Shown here piece by piece: positions 1 through 10,653 of a stretch of 64,000 bases of DNA. The stretch lies in the NCBI GenBank assembly GCA_022606135.1, contig JABYQN010000008.1:1736001-1800000 (forward strand), written 5' to 3'. Each line of letters starts with the position of its first letter. The first letter of the stretch is position 1. The translations under genes were made by a program, and so were the position numbers. This stretch comes from Fomes fomentarius. Taxonomy: Eukaryota > Basidiomycota > Agaricomycetes > Polyporales > Polyporaceae. Below the pieces are notes generated by a model, which was not told the DNA's origin, searched no databases, and saw only the letters and a program-made list of their open reading frames with translations.

Positions 1-677
1 GCACTCATCCCGGCAACGCCCGGCTGAGCACTGTTACCCACCGCCTTCATCGCGCCTTCTCTCGTCGCCATCCTGTTTCTGTCGTCGTCGTCGTCGGACT
101 CGTTGATTTGCTCGCTGTTTTGCTCTGGCTGCTCTGCCTCGGGTATTCTCTTGCTGGGTGTGCAAAGGGGCAGGTACCACGCCCTCTGTCGATCTCGCGG
201 CTCTACCGTTGCCAGGCTCTACGAAGGTGTCTCAAACGCGTGCCATTCATATGTTGTACCAGGTAAGCGGTTCACGGTAATGTATTGCTATGCTACAGAG
301 ACCAGGCAACATTTTTCAATGAATGTATTCAATGCTTGACTGGACGACAACTTCTTTGCACGTCTGGACCTGGAAGTTCTGCCCTCACGTTCATCCTCCC
401 ACCAATCATCGAGATTATGAGTGTGGAAGCTTATGAGCAGTCCTCCCGTTCCTTTCTCTATCCTGCTACTGGGCCGTCAAATCGTTAGCTCAACCTTGCA
501 TAGATGGTCTGAAGCGTGGTCAACATCCCTGCGCTATAGATTGAGTTCAAATGACATAGAATGTAGTGCATCGCGGCGGGACAAAAGCCTTTGTCTTGCG
601 GCGGCCTGGGCGTTCGTTCGTATGTATACCACAGTCTCTCATCCTACCAACAACCAACCACCAACCTCACGAACACG
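1..677. other. intergenic, no gene recognised
   Basis: I see only short overlapping frames on both strands, with no recognisable protein motif. The last part probably holds the promoter of the decayed kinase-like copy that starts at 678. Confidence 0.5.
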
Positions 678-1447
678 ATGCTCAATTTGCTGCGCGAGCT
701 TCCCCGAAACGTATACGAACGGTCCCCTTCAAAGCGTCGCTCCAGCTCCTCTATCCCAGTCACGCTACTACCAAAGTATGTGGCCCCAAACGTGGACAGC
801 ATCCCTGCTCTGAACGTAACCATACGGGATGAATGCCTCCCGGACGACCTGATGGTTTACGACCGATTGGGCCTTACGGGACGTATCGCTCAGACCCCAA
901 TTCACTATGCGCGGTTCTACCCTGTCCTGCCTCGAGACTCGAGTGGCTTCCCGAATGGCAAGCGAGGACGCATGCCCAAGTACTTCTCGGGCCCCTGCGC
1001 CATGTGGCTCATCTGTACCTTGATTGTGCAGCACAGCTCTCTAGTGGATCGCAAAGTGTGGTTCTACGGACGCCGGTTGTGCTGCCCGATTACCTCGATG
1101 GGCGGGATGAAGGGAAGACCAGCATGGTCTCCGTGGTGGTGAAGTTGGCACGTGGTGTATGTGGCGCGCATCAACGCCTCATGGAAGAAGCAAGCCTCTT
1201 CAGCAGCGTGTCGCGCATGTTCGCAACCACAGCGCACTGCTATGACGCGGCCTTGGACGGTAACGTGGACTTCGGAGTGGACGACATCCCCAAGTTCTAC
1301 GGCTGTTATCTCCCAGTGCGGAGGGATGGCTCGATGAAAATCCGAGCTCACGACGATGGGTGTAATGAGGAGTGCGAGCGCGAGATAATGTGGGCATCGC
1401 CCATCCTGCTCTTGGAGGAATGCGAGGAGACGATCAGCGCGGATTAG
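678..1447 (+). pseudogene. kinase-like paralog, frameshifted N-lobe remnant
   Basis: This is a decayed copy of the kinase-like family found at 2103-3930 and 5162-6935. From the ATG at 678 one frame gives the pre-kinase signature (ECLPDDLMVYD, then IHYARFYPVLP). Near 985-1015 homology moves to another frame, which carries RHVAHLYLDC, a degenerate glycine loop (GSQSVV), VVVKLA, the CGAH block, IPKFYGCY and the hinge LLLEECEE before a stop. The third exon with the HGS catalytic loop is absent and no second splice site is evident. At least one indel and the loss of the 3' end make a functional product unlikely. The tail 1415-1600 is repeated at about 4605-4800, so this copy took part in the local duplications. 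Confidence 0.75.
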
Positions 1448-2049
1448 ATTTGTGCGTACTATTGTCGCTGTCTTACCTGAGTACACGCGTTCATGGGTAT
1501 GGTGGTTAGACAGGGCATCGATTACATCCATTATACACGTTGCAACATGTGCGTCCCCCGTTTCTGCTGTAGCCTTTCGAGGTTGACGTGCGTTGCAGGC
1601 GGTGTTTGTCCCTGCTTGAACGAGACATCACGATTTTGGCGTCGATGACTCGGTGTGCGAGTCAGATCCAGATTGAGTCACCCGATCGTCCAGGGAAAGG
1701 TACGAGGGGATTCCTTTGAACGGTTCACGACCGAATCGTGTCGTCGGTGCTTGGGGTGAATCGGTGGGGCACCTCCGGCGAGAACAATTTTGCATATTCG
1801 ATTGTATGGATTTGTTATAGAGGGAGGCCGATCCAGGAACACTCCGTGAAGGTATGCACGCATGGTCGAATTATCGAAGACTGGCAGGGAGCTGGTATTA
1901 GCGCTCGAGGACAATTACTCTGGTCGGACAATGACTTGGCATTAACCGGTGCGTCATTCATGGCTAGATTTGGCGCCATGGCCGCTGTGGTCCACGTTCG
2001 CTTCCTGATAACATCGCACCGCCTCTGTCCACAACCACTTGGACGTGCA
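1448..2049. other. intergenic with duplicated tail and upstream module
   Basis: The segment to about 1600 is the 3' tail of the decayed kinase-like copy and recurs at 4640-4800. Around 1998-2030 begins a TTCGCTTCCTGA...GCCTC.GTCC motif that also lies upstream of the paralogs at 4552 and 5162. No other gene is seen. Confidence 0.5.
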
Positions 2050-2057
2050 TATATATA
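2050..2057 (+). promoter_or_regulatory. TATA box of the 2103 kinase-like gene
   Basis: A TATATATA run lies 46 bp upstream of the ATG at 2103. It is preceded by a CTTCCTGA element shared with the other copies and followed by a pyrimidine-rich leader, which is typical of basidiomycete core promoters. Confidence 0.5.
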
Positions 2058-2102
2058 CCTCCCGTCCCTTAACCTTCCTCATCCACCTTCTCTAACTCCA
2101 AT

Positions 2103-3930
2103 ATGTCTGCCAATGCCGGGAATCCCATTTACCCAGGCCACGATGGCATCATTGAAAAGACGTCGCTACACAAAGCTGGCGAAGACATCAACGACCTTTC
2201 AGCCGGGACGTTCATCGTTGACCTCAGCCCTGCATCTGACGACCCTGCAGACGCGAAAGGAGCGAAGCAGGTCGAGCTACCTGGTGAGCATAGTCTAACC
2301 ACTTCTTGTGCGAAGTCGAGGTAACGCCCGATGTCCTGCCCTCTCTGCGCACGGATAGTGACAGACGAGTCGTCTGTATGCACGAGTGATTCCGAGTCTG
2401 TGCACACCCCTGTTCACCCCCCGGGCCTTCGCGACGACGCTGCGACCTCGGAACCAGACGTTGAGGATCAAGTCAAGGCAGCCGAAACCATCCCCATGCC
2501 GACACTCGATGCGTCCGACAAAACCGTCAAGCCTCTCAACGACGTGCTCAATGACCCCTTACTTGACATCGACACCAGCGCATTCGAGGAATACAATTAC
2601 TCGCTATCGGGTCTTCCTACGCTCGACACTTTCATCCCTGACGATCTCCTCCCTGACGACCTCCTCGTGCACGACATCGATAACCTCACCCATCCACAGT
2701 CGTCACAATCACCCCCACATCTCCCCATTCACTATGTACGCATCCTCCCAAAAACGCCACGTGAGAGCGCTGCCGCGCAGAACGCGTTTCATGGGAGAGA
2801 CCCAAACGCCCACGCGCGCGTCGCGCACCTGTACCTCAAGCACTCAAACACGCTTGGGACGGGTCACCACGGCTCCGTCTACCGCGCGCCGTTCAGGCTG
2901 CGACTCGACGCTGACTCGCAGGAAGAGCGCACTGTGAGCGTCGCGGTAAAGACTGCGCACAATGAGTGTGGTGCGCATTACATGCTGAACAACGAGGCGC
3001 GCATGTACGCTGCGCTGCCGCGTTCGTTCATGGAAGACCGTCGCGTGCTGCCTGAAGACGCTGAGTCGCAGCCGGCTGATCTTGGGGGTGAGGGAGACGG
3101 GCGTGCGGTGCAGAAGGTTCCAGAAGACAATGGTAAGGCTAACGTCGGCTTTGACTCAAAGGTTTCGTCCGAGTCGCCAGGATCTGACCCTCCTGCGGCG
3201 GCCTGCGGGGACGGCGAGGCTGCACTCCCGTCTGATGCAGAAAGACCCACGGCGACGGAGGCAGAGGCGAAGGTGGAGGTAGGGGCAGAGGCGAAGGCAG
3301 AGGTAGGGGCAGAGGTGAAGATACAGGGAGGAGCAGAGGCAAAGGTAGACGGAGGGGCAGAGGCGAAAGATGATGTCGCCGATGCCGGTGCTGAAAAACA
3401 GTCTGAGCCACACGACCAAACTGGGGGATTCGAGCCCGCGGTGCTGCCCAAGTTCTATGGGTATTATGCCGCGTTGAATGCAGACGGCACCCCCAGAGAC
3501 GACAATCACTCTTCGTGCGGAGAGAACGCCAGATGTAGAGTGTTGTGGCCCACGCGTCTCCTGCTCGTTGAAGAGTGCGGGGCGCCTGTCACGCCGTACT
3601 ACTTGACTCGTTGCAAGCGGTGAGTCGTGCTTCTCACATCCACTCAACCGTACAAAGTTGACTCAAAAACGTTTCGTTGCCAACAGAGAAGAGTGTCTCG
3701 CACTCGTCGAGCGTCTACACCGGGCGGGAGTTCTTCACGGGTCCACATACGCGCGGAACATGCTTGTGCAGCCGGGCCCGCTCTCTGCACCTCGCTCCGA
3801 ACGCACGATGGGACACCCCAGCTTCAGACTGATTGACCTTGGGCGATCTGAATTTTCAACTGACTCTGAGTTGCGTACTACTGAGTTGCGGAGGGCGAAA
3901 GGGGAGTTGTACATGTTTCATTGGTGCTAA
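2103..3930 (+). CDS. kinase-like protein with HGS catalytic loop and no C-lobe (paralog A)
   Basis: Three exons: 2103-2283, 2359-3619 and 3687-3930, joined by GTGAGC and GTGAGT introns, give 561 aa. Around residue 229 is a glycine loop (GTGHHGSVYRAP), near 257 the VAVK lysine, then NNEARMY as helix C. An acidic Ala/Glu/Lys-rich insert with short tandem repeats follows, then VLPKFYGYY, and near 464 the hinge LLLVEECG. The catalytic loop reads HGSTYARNMLV, so the HRD aspartate is replaced, and DFG is DLG near 530. The protein ends 25-30 residues later, so the activation segment and C-lobe are missing. These features indicate a pseudokinase or an atypical phosphotransferase; the substrate is unknown. 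The nearly parallel gene at 5162 and three decayed or divergent copies nearby show local expansion. The ATG is fixed by homology with paralog B. Confidence 0.8.
3255..3380 (+). repeat. coding tandem repeat (acidic Ala/Glu/Lys insert)
   Basis: Degenerate units of 18-30 bp built on GCAGAGGCGAAGGT encode E-A-K-V and G-A-E repeats between helix C and the hinge of paralog A. Paralog B has a shorter, differently repeated insert at the same place, so this is a length-variable linker. Confidence 0.7.
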
Positions 3931-4443
3931 TATTGGCGTAGACTACTAGGTTGTATGTTCAGTATGTGTAATTTCGCCGTGATTGTGTTGTCAGCTAGAT
4001 TTGAATTATAGATTTGAGATTGGCGTCCCGGTAATGCACCAACGGTCGCCACAATTCGAAACTCGGTGTAGCTTCAGGTGATCCGAAGTCGAAGACAAAG
4101 TCATAATGCATAGCCTGCGTCCTCCACCGGAGTAGCCCTCCTATCCTTACCTATCCTTACAACAGAAGCTGGTGGGCGAACGTGATGCCGCGGCACTGAA
4201 GAACGGATATATAGAATGTGGATGAAATCTTGTAGAGACGAAGGAGCAATAATTCGTGGTCAGCCATTCGAGACAACTTGAAGCTTTACGTGGGAGAATG
4301 ATCATCGCACGCTCGATTACAGCCTGCTTTTTGGCCGAGAAAAAACGTATTATAAGGGACGTCTGATCCTGGCGCACAGTGACCTGGTAGAATACCTCTC
4401 TGCCAGCCAGACTTGGTACGTCATTCATTGCTTCTTTCCAAGG
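3931..4443. other. intergenic between kinase-like copies
   Basis: No gene is recognised. A short segment at about 4305-4330 (GCACGCTCGATTACAGCCTGCT) recurs near 4896-4925. This suggests the upstream regions of the 4552 relic and of paralog B come from the same duplication. Confidence 0.45.
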
Positions 4444-4499
4444 TCGCTTCCTGACGGACGGGCGCCTCCGTCCGACCCTTGTATACTTATATGCAGTAC
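4444..4499 (+). promoter_or_regulatory. duplicated promoter module of the relic copy
   Basis: A 30-bp stretch (4444-4473, TCGCTTCCTGACGGACGG...) followed by TATACTTATATGCAGTAC (4482-4499) is repeated almost exactly at 5054-5118 upstream of paralog B. Confidence 0.6.
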
Positions 4500-4551
4500 G
4501 TACCTCCCGCTCGTCTTCGCCCCCTCTCACCTACCTGCTCTACCAGCAGTA

Positions 4552-4682
4552 TGTGCGCCGCGACCGCGAATCCCAGTCATCCCACGGAGGACGGTCAGGA
4601 CAGTATCATGAATGCGAGGACACAATCAGCGCGCCGGATCAGAATTGTGCGTGCCGCTAATGTCGCTGTCTACCATAAGTAG
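4552..4682 (+). pseudogene. kinase-like end-to-end relic (5' start fused to 3' tail)
   Basis: A duplicated promoter leads to an ATG whose first residues (MCAATANPSHPTEDG) match the starts of paralogs A and B. After about 20 codons the sequence jumps to the same 3' tail found after the 678-1447 remnant (GAGGACACAATCAGCGCG). Everything in between, including the whole kinase domain, is gone. A 43-residue frame remains open from the ATG, but it carries no domain. This looks like an internal deletion between the ends of a former copy. A functional micropeptide cannot be excluded but nothing supports it. Confidence 0.65.
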
Positions 4683-5053
4683 TAAACGCGTTCACGGGTA
4701 TGGTGGTCAGACACTGGGCATCCATTATACACGTTGCAACATGTGCGTCTCCCGTTTCTGCTGTAGCCTAAGCCATTCGAGGTTGCAGACGGCTGTTGTC
4801 TCTTTGAGGCGGGTATAGATCTAAATCACGGTTTGCCGCATTTGGGGGAGTCGATATTCAGGTGAATTGGTGGAGTTCCTCCGAAGCTGTACTCCTGAAT
4901 CGCGCGCTCGATTACAGCCTGCTCGAGCAAAACCTTTGCTTATGCAAATTGTTGATGTGTTTGCTATAGGGGGGGCGGCCGATACTTGCGCTTCTACCCC
5001 TAGTACGCGTCCGCCAGCCGGTCGAATTATCCGGTGCGTCTTCTCTCCGCGGT
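4683..5053. other. tail and intergenic repeat copy
   Basis: Positions to about 4800 repeat 1440-1600 (GTATGGTGGT.AGAC...TTACACGTTGCAACATGTGCGTC). No gene is seen up to the promoter module at 5054. Confidence 0.5.
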
Positions 5054-5118
5054 TCGCTTCCTGACAGACGGGCGCCTCCGTCCAAACGACTAGGGTTGGG
5101 TATACTTATATGCAGTAC
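5054..5118 (+). promoter_or_regulatory. promoter module of paralog B
   Basis: TCGCTTCCTGACAGACGGG... followed by TATACTTATATGCAGTAC (5101-5118) lies 44 bp before the ATG at 5162. The same pair of blocks is found at 4444-4499. The conservation across copies suggests shared regulation. Confidence 0.6.
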
Positions 5119-5161
5119 CTCCCGGCCTCACCCTCTCTCACGCTCCCACTCTGCCTGAAGT

Positions 5162-6935
5162 ATGTCCGCCGCTAACCCCATCCACCCCGCCGAGCACGGT
5201 CACGACCGCATCACCCAAAAGACGTCGTCTCTCACACTCACCCCTGCGAATGCACCCATCTCTCTACCCAAAACTGGCAAACACTCCAACGAATATTCGG
5301 ACCGGAAATTCATCGTTGACCTCAGCCTTGCGTCTGCAGACCCTGCGGACACGAAGGGAGCGAAGCAGGTCGAACTTCCTGGTGAGCATAGTCTAACCAC
5401 TTGCTGGTGAAGACGATGTAACGCCTAATGTCCTGCCCTCTCTGCCAGGGACAGATCAGTGGCCTGTATACACGAGTGACTCCCAGTCCGTGACCAGTAC
5501 CCCTATCCACCCCCCGGGTCTCCGCGACGATACTGCCGACTCAGAATCAGAGGTGGAGGATCAAGTCAAGGCAACCGAAATCAATATCACGCCGACACTC
5601 GATGCGTCGGAAAAAACCGTCAAGCCTCTAAACGACGTGCTCAATGACCCCCTACTTGACATCGACACCAGCGCATTCGAGGAATACAATTACTCGCTAT
5701 CGGGTCTTCCTACGCTCGACACTTTCATTCCCGACGATCTCCTCCCCGACGACCTCCTCGTGCACGACATCGATAACCTCACCCATCCACAGTCGTCGCA
5801 GGCATCCCCACACCTCCCCGTTCGCTATGTACGCATCCTCCCCAAAACCCCACGCGAGAAGGCCGACGCGCAGAACGCGTTCTATGGGAGAGACTCAAAT
5901 GCCCACGTGCGCGTCGCGCACCTATACCTCAAGCGTTCCAACAATCTGGGGACGGGTAACCACAGCTCTGTCTACCGCGCGCCGTTCAGGCTGCGGCTCG
6001 ACGCTGACTCGCTGGAAGAGCGCACTGTGAGCGTCGCGGTGAAGACTGCGCACAATGAGTGTGGTGCGCATTACATGCTGAACAACGAGGCGCGCATGTA
6101 CACTGCGCTGCCGCGTTCGTTCATGGAAGACCGTCGCGTGCTGCCTGAAGAAGCTGAGTCGCCGCAGCCTGTTGACGTTGTGTCACTGTGTGAGGCAGGC
6201 AAGAGTGCGAAAAAGACGGCCTCCGACGACAATTGCGGCGAGGTTCATGCCAGCTCCGACTCAGACGGCGAGTCTCCGTCAGAGTCTGACCCAGAGCCTG
6301 CACTCCCGTCCGACGCAAAAAGCCCCACGGCAGTGGAGGCGAAGGTAGAGGCAAAAGTCGATGTCGCCGATGCCGACGCCAAAGAACAGTCTGAGCCACA
6401 CGACCAACCTGACGTATTCCAGCCTGCGGTCCTGCCCAAGTTCTATGGGTATTACGCCGCGCTGAACGCAGACGGCACCCTCAGAGACGACAATCACCAT
6501 GCGTGCGGAGAGAACGCCACATGCAGGGTGTCGTGGCCCACGCGTCTCCTGCTCGTCGAAGAGTGCGGCGCGCCTGTCAGTGAGTGCCACTGCATTTCTC
6601 GCCAGGAAGTGTAAGTCGCGCTTCTTCCACTCACTCCATCGTACAATGCTGACTCGACTCTTTTTCCCGTCAACAGACGGAAATGTGCCGCACTCGTCGA
6701 ACGTCTCCACGGAGCGGGAGTTCTTCACGGGTCTACGTACGTGCGGAACATGCTTGTGCAGCCGGGACCACTTTCTGCACCTCGCGACAAGCGCTCGATG
6801 GACCACCCGAGCTTCAGAGTGATTGACCTTGGACGATCTAGGTTTGCTGCTGCTACCGAAACTTGGCTCCCATTACGTAGGTATGAAATGCGCACGACGG
6901 AAATACAGTTGGATCTTTTTGATTTGTTCCACTAG
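5162..6935 (+). CDS. kinase-like protein with HGS catalytic loop and no C-lobe (paralog B)
   Basis: Exons 5162-5381, 5449-6610 and 6677-6935 (546 aa) have introns at the same two positions and phases as paralog A. The N-terminal about 160 residues are nearly identical to A from SAFEEYNYSLSGLPTLDTF to the VRILPKTPRE block. The glycine loop is GTGNHSSVYRAP near residue 243, the lysine motif is VAVKTAH, and the hinge is LLLVEECG. The catalytic loop is HGSTYVRNMLV and the metal motif is DLG. The chain ends about 35 residues after DLG. The linker between helix C and hinge is acidic and Ser/Glu-rich, and differs strongly from A. The gene is intact as read. The role is unknown; a pseudokinase scaffold is the simplest reading, since a missing HRD aspartate usually abolishes phosphotransfer. 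Confidence 0.8.
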
Positions 6936-7448
6936 CGCAAACTACTGGACTGTATGTCGTCATGATTGTGTTGTCAGCCAGAAGTTGAATGTTACATTGC
7001 AATCGTCACCGACCGGTACAGGGAGGGTACAAGATAATCGCAGTTGAATAGTGCGTGAATGGATCCAGCAATACAAGTGACGCAAGAACAAAGGCAATAG
7101 GATGCACTCCAAAGATCCAGCCGGACGGGCCCTGCACAAGGCATGACTGTGACAGTCAACCAACATTAGCCGAAGATGTAACAATCCGCTGGGCCCACTT
7201 CCATCGACTCGTATATACTTTGTACGTTTGCGCAGTAATCCAACAGGGCTCTCTGCTGACGTTTGTCACAGCGAACCTGCGAAGCGGATCGGATGGCTGC
7301 ACGTCCCCAACATGCAATGGCGTCCACTCGTGGTCGGCGTCGAGCACCCAGAGCTGGACAGACCGCGCCGTCCGAGTCGGCTGCAAGTCGATGTGCATGT
7401 AAATCTCGTCGACGCGCGAGTCCGCGGCCAAAGAAGGCGGAGGGGCAC
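6936..7448. other. intergenic / possible 3' end of the Ser/Pro-rich gene
   Basis: On the - strand 7506-7166 is open and reads like coding sequence (VDEIYMHIDLQPTRTARSV and WVLDADHEWTPLHVGD). It could be a terminal exon of the gene at 7449-9557, but I could not find a convincing joint. Confidence 0.3.
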
Positions 7449-9557
7449 TCATCGCGAACGGGCCGCAGGTGGGATACCAGACGGCTGGTATACGACCGGC
7501 TTGCAACTGGCTCCGAGCTTGCCGGATGTGCTCCCAGTGTGTCTCCCGCTGGAGATGGTCGGACGTGACGAAGGCGAATCTGGAAGCGGTCTTCGCGGGT
7601 CCTCTCCCTGCAACTGAAGAGATCCATGTTTGCCAGTGCCCGGTGGCGGCGGCGGGGAAGCGGTGGCACGTATCGAGAACGAGGAAGAGGAAGACGCAGT
7701 CTGAGCGATATCTAACGTGAAGAACATGAATTTCGTGTCGTTCTTAGGTGAGGGTGCAGGCGGCACAGACACATCGTAGCCGAAGAATGGCGACATCTCT
7801 CTGACACCGGCATTTTGGGGGGAGGGTAGCTGCACGAGACGTTGGCTTGACTCTATGGCCTGCAGTGCTGACGCAGTCAGAGTACTTGCGCTGGAGGCGA
7901 GAGGGACGACTGTGGAAGTAGGCGTGGGTGCTCGTGCGGTGAAGGATGTCACATGTGTAGACGATGTTTGATGAGAGCGGGGTGGGTCTACTAATGGAGA
8001 CTCCCCTCGAGGACCGCTAGCCATGATAGTCGGTAACCCAGCATGATAGTGCAAAGGCATAGATTTTGTCGGTCGTGTCGTGGCAACCGGAATATCCATT
8101 TTGTGAGGGTCAGTGACGAACGCATCGGACGATGAAGGAACAAGCATTTCAGCGCACTTGCTGTCGCGCCTCACGATGGACAGAGAAGTGGGAAGTGAAG
8201 TGGAATCGAATGTTGTAGATGGTATCACAGCTTCCGAGAAAGTAGGATTTGGTATGTATCTCGCTACGATCTCTCTTATTTCGGCGACAGATATAGCAGT
8301 TTGAATGTCATGCTGCTCATACGGTGTCCAGAGAATGCCATCAGAGAGTGTTTCCGTGTTTCTGACTGGCATCAGGTACGTCCCGACGCCTGTGGATGGG
8401 TCTGTGGAAGCCATTGACGGATCAACGGGGACCAGCTGCACAGATCCGGTCATAGACGACGAGGCGTACATCGGGTCGAGCAGGCTGTCGAGCGTCGCGT
8501 TGCTATAAGACTGCTCAGGAGCCGAGTTGCTCGACATAAGAATTGCTTGTGCCGAGCTAGCGGCCGTCGACGTTCGCAGTATATTGCCTTTGGGAGGTGA
8601 TGACGACGATACAGGTGCCATCGACGATGACTGCACAGAGACCTGCGATGGGGCTGTGATGCCAATGGATGTAGGCGGCGGTATTGTAGATGGTGACACA
8701 GGATATCTCACCGCCGACATGGATGGTACCCCATTTATTGGGCATTCTGGGATGTCAGGCCACTGAGGGACATCGGTGGAAGGCGACGGATAAGGAAGTA
8801 CCACCTTCGACGCATGAGAATGGATCGAGGATTTTGATGTACCAAGACGGCAGGGGGTATCGATGGACACCGGCATTGTAGACGAGATAAGCGGCGCCAC
8901 AGCAGGAGTAGAGTCTACTCGTTCGGCCCGTTGCGCCACACGGGGACTACGAGGGACATAAGCAGGAGGTGACATTGCAGATGATGCCAAAGGAACTACC
9001 GTCGCCGATGTAGTCGGCGTTTGGGTACTCGGGGGGCGTGAGCGAGGAACCTGATGGTAGGAACTATAATGGGGAGGCATCATGATCGATGACGATGCAG
9101 GGGATACTAACGTCGATGTGGACTGTGCTTCACTAGCGGTAGACCGTGATCGGTTACCTGTCATCGACGGAGGCGCAACAGGATGGACAGATGTAGGGAT
9201 TGGAGTTGGCATAGTAGATGTAGGTGGTTTCGCTAATTGCATCGACGAGGGGTCACCTCGAGTCGGAGATGTCACGGCACGGTCGGCGATATGTGCTGGA
9301 TGAGGCACACTGGAAAACCCCATAGGTATCCTCGTGGGATCTGATTGACGGGGCGGAACAGCATCGCGGCTGGGTACGGGCCCTGTCGCATCCATGGCCT
9401 CCGTGACCTCCGAAGACGATGGTGGGGGTGGGGACGACGTCAGCAGATAGACGCTCGTAAACGGGACATCGCACAGGTCCAGGTCCCACACCCATCCCCA
9501 TTCCTGCCCCAGTCGCCGCTCCCGATCTAGCCACCGTGCCTTCTGGCCGGGGTCGCT
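7449..9557 (-). CDS. Ser/Thr/Pro-rich protein of unknown function, model incomplete
   Basis: One frame is open for about 700 codons on the - strand. The first stretch is compact and looks folded (ARWLDRERRLGQEWGWVWD, then CDVPFTSVYLL). After that the product is dominated by Ser, Thr and Pro with repeated PLASSA and SSTMP-like phrases. That composition suggests a disordered, possibly heavily modified protein. There is no ATG at the open end: the frame begins after a stop at 9560, so at least one upstream exon is missing. Candidate upstream coding on other frames lies at 9527-10142. I do not recognise a family. The low-complexity bias could also inflate the open frame, so certainty is moderate. 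Confidence 0.45.
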   Translation of the reverse strand, partial: SDPGQKARWLDRERRLGQEWGWVWDLDLCDVPFTSVYLLTSSPPPPSSSEVTEAMDATGPVPSRDAVPPRQSDPTRIPMGFSSVPHPAHIADRAVTSPTRGDPSSMQLAKPPTSTMPTPIPTSVHPVAPPSMTGNRSRSTASEAQSTSTLVSPASSSIMMPPHYSSYHQVPRSRPPSTQTPTTSATVVPLASSAMSPPAYVPRSPRVAQRAERVDSTPAVAPLISSTMPVSIDTPCRLGTSKSSIHSHASKVVLPYPSPSTDVPQWPDIPECPINGVPSMSAVRYPVSPSTIPPPTSIGITAPSQVSVQSSSMAPVSSSSPPKGNILRTSTAASSAQAILMSSNSAPEQSYSNATLDSLLDPMYASSSMTGSVQLVPVDPSMASTDPSTGVGTYLMPVRNTETLSDGILWTPYEQHDIQTAISVAEIREIVARYIPNPTFSEAVIPSTTFDSTSLPTSLSIVRRDSKCAEMLVPSSSDAFVTDPHKMDIPVATTRPTKSMPLHYHAGLPTIMASGPRGESPLVDPPRSHQTSSTHVTSFTARAPTPTSTVVPLASSASTLTASALQAIESSQRLVQLPSPQNAGVREMSPFFGYDVSVPPAPSPKNDTKFMFFTLDIAQTASSSSSFSIRATASPPPPPGTGKHGSLQLQGEDPRRPLPDSPSSRPTISSGRHTGSTSGKLGASCKPVVYQPSGIPPAARSR

Positions 9558-10142
9558 TCAGCGGACGTCCAGACGTGAGGTCGGGGCGCTCCTGTGAGGG
9601 GGCGGTATCCCTCGACAACCGATAACAGTGCTAGTCTAGCGAGACTGAGAGAGGCGTCATTGCTACCGTTCCATGTATATTGACGAGCAAGCTCTGTCGA
9701 CGTGTTAATTGATGGCGAAGGCAGGTTAGCGATGCTGTCTCCGGAAGGCTCCGATGGGCCATTGAGTGGACGATGCGATGAGTCTGCAACTAGTACTGAC
9801 CGATGAGGATGTCCCTTTATCCGGAAAATCGATAGCCAGTCCACCTGGTTCGTCATCCAAATCGGAGGAATCGCTTTCAGAGTTTAATCCACGCTTAAAG
9901 CCAGTGGATGGCAGAATGTTGAAGATTCCGGTTGACTGCCAGCCAAACCGCCGGTCGTAGTGTATATGGAGAGTTCTTCTGAACGGCTGGAGGAGGCATG
10001 GCTCCGGGACTTTCGAATTGCAGGAGCACGATATACTGCCGCCGAATGGACAGTTGTCGATGTGCTGAGCTGTCGACGCGGATGACAGCATCGAACGCCT
10101 CAGACAGGCCGTCTCAAAGCGAGCAACCTGAGGAATGATCAA
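9527..10142 (-). other. possible upstream exons of the Ser/Pro-rich gene
   Basis: Two overlapping - frames look coding in part: VPEPCLLQPFRRTLHIHYD with SDSSDLDDEPG, and TSTELARQYTWNGS with LSVVEGYRPLTGAPRPHVW. Neither has an ATG, and I could not join them to each other or to the 7449-9557 frame by a canonical intron. Confidence 0.3.
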
Positions 10143-10653
10143 CGAGTTTCTTCCTAATTAATGTGACATAAAGCTCACCTTTGGTTGAACAACGTCTCGG
10201 CGTAGGAGACAGCGGACGAGGAGTGGGCAGAGAAGTAAGAAAAAGGGCAGGGAGTCATGTTCGCTTTTTCAAGTCCGCCATCTCGTTTGTCAGTAGTGGT
10301 GGTTCTCTTCGTTCTAAGGACTTCACACGTTCATTTCGTAGCACGGATGCGGTTCTGAGATGAAACCAAATTGTGCGACTGGCGTCGGAGATATCATACG
10401 GATGATAGAGGATTGGTCCCGACCGCGCGCCGCGGCAGGCTTCCGAGTCGCTTCAGTCCGCGGAGGTGTCATGGCTCTGGGCGTGGTGTTGAAGCATGTA
10501 CGCGCTGCCTTGACCATATTCATGGCATCGAGGAGGAGGAGCCTCACCACCTGTGATGATGATGGAGGAGGAGAAGGGGTACGCAAGAACCGCCAGCAGC
10601 TATCTCGCGCGCACGCCCGCGCCAACAGGCGCCCGTACACCTCTCTCTCAACC

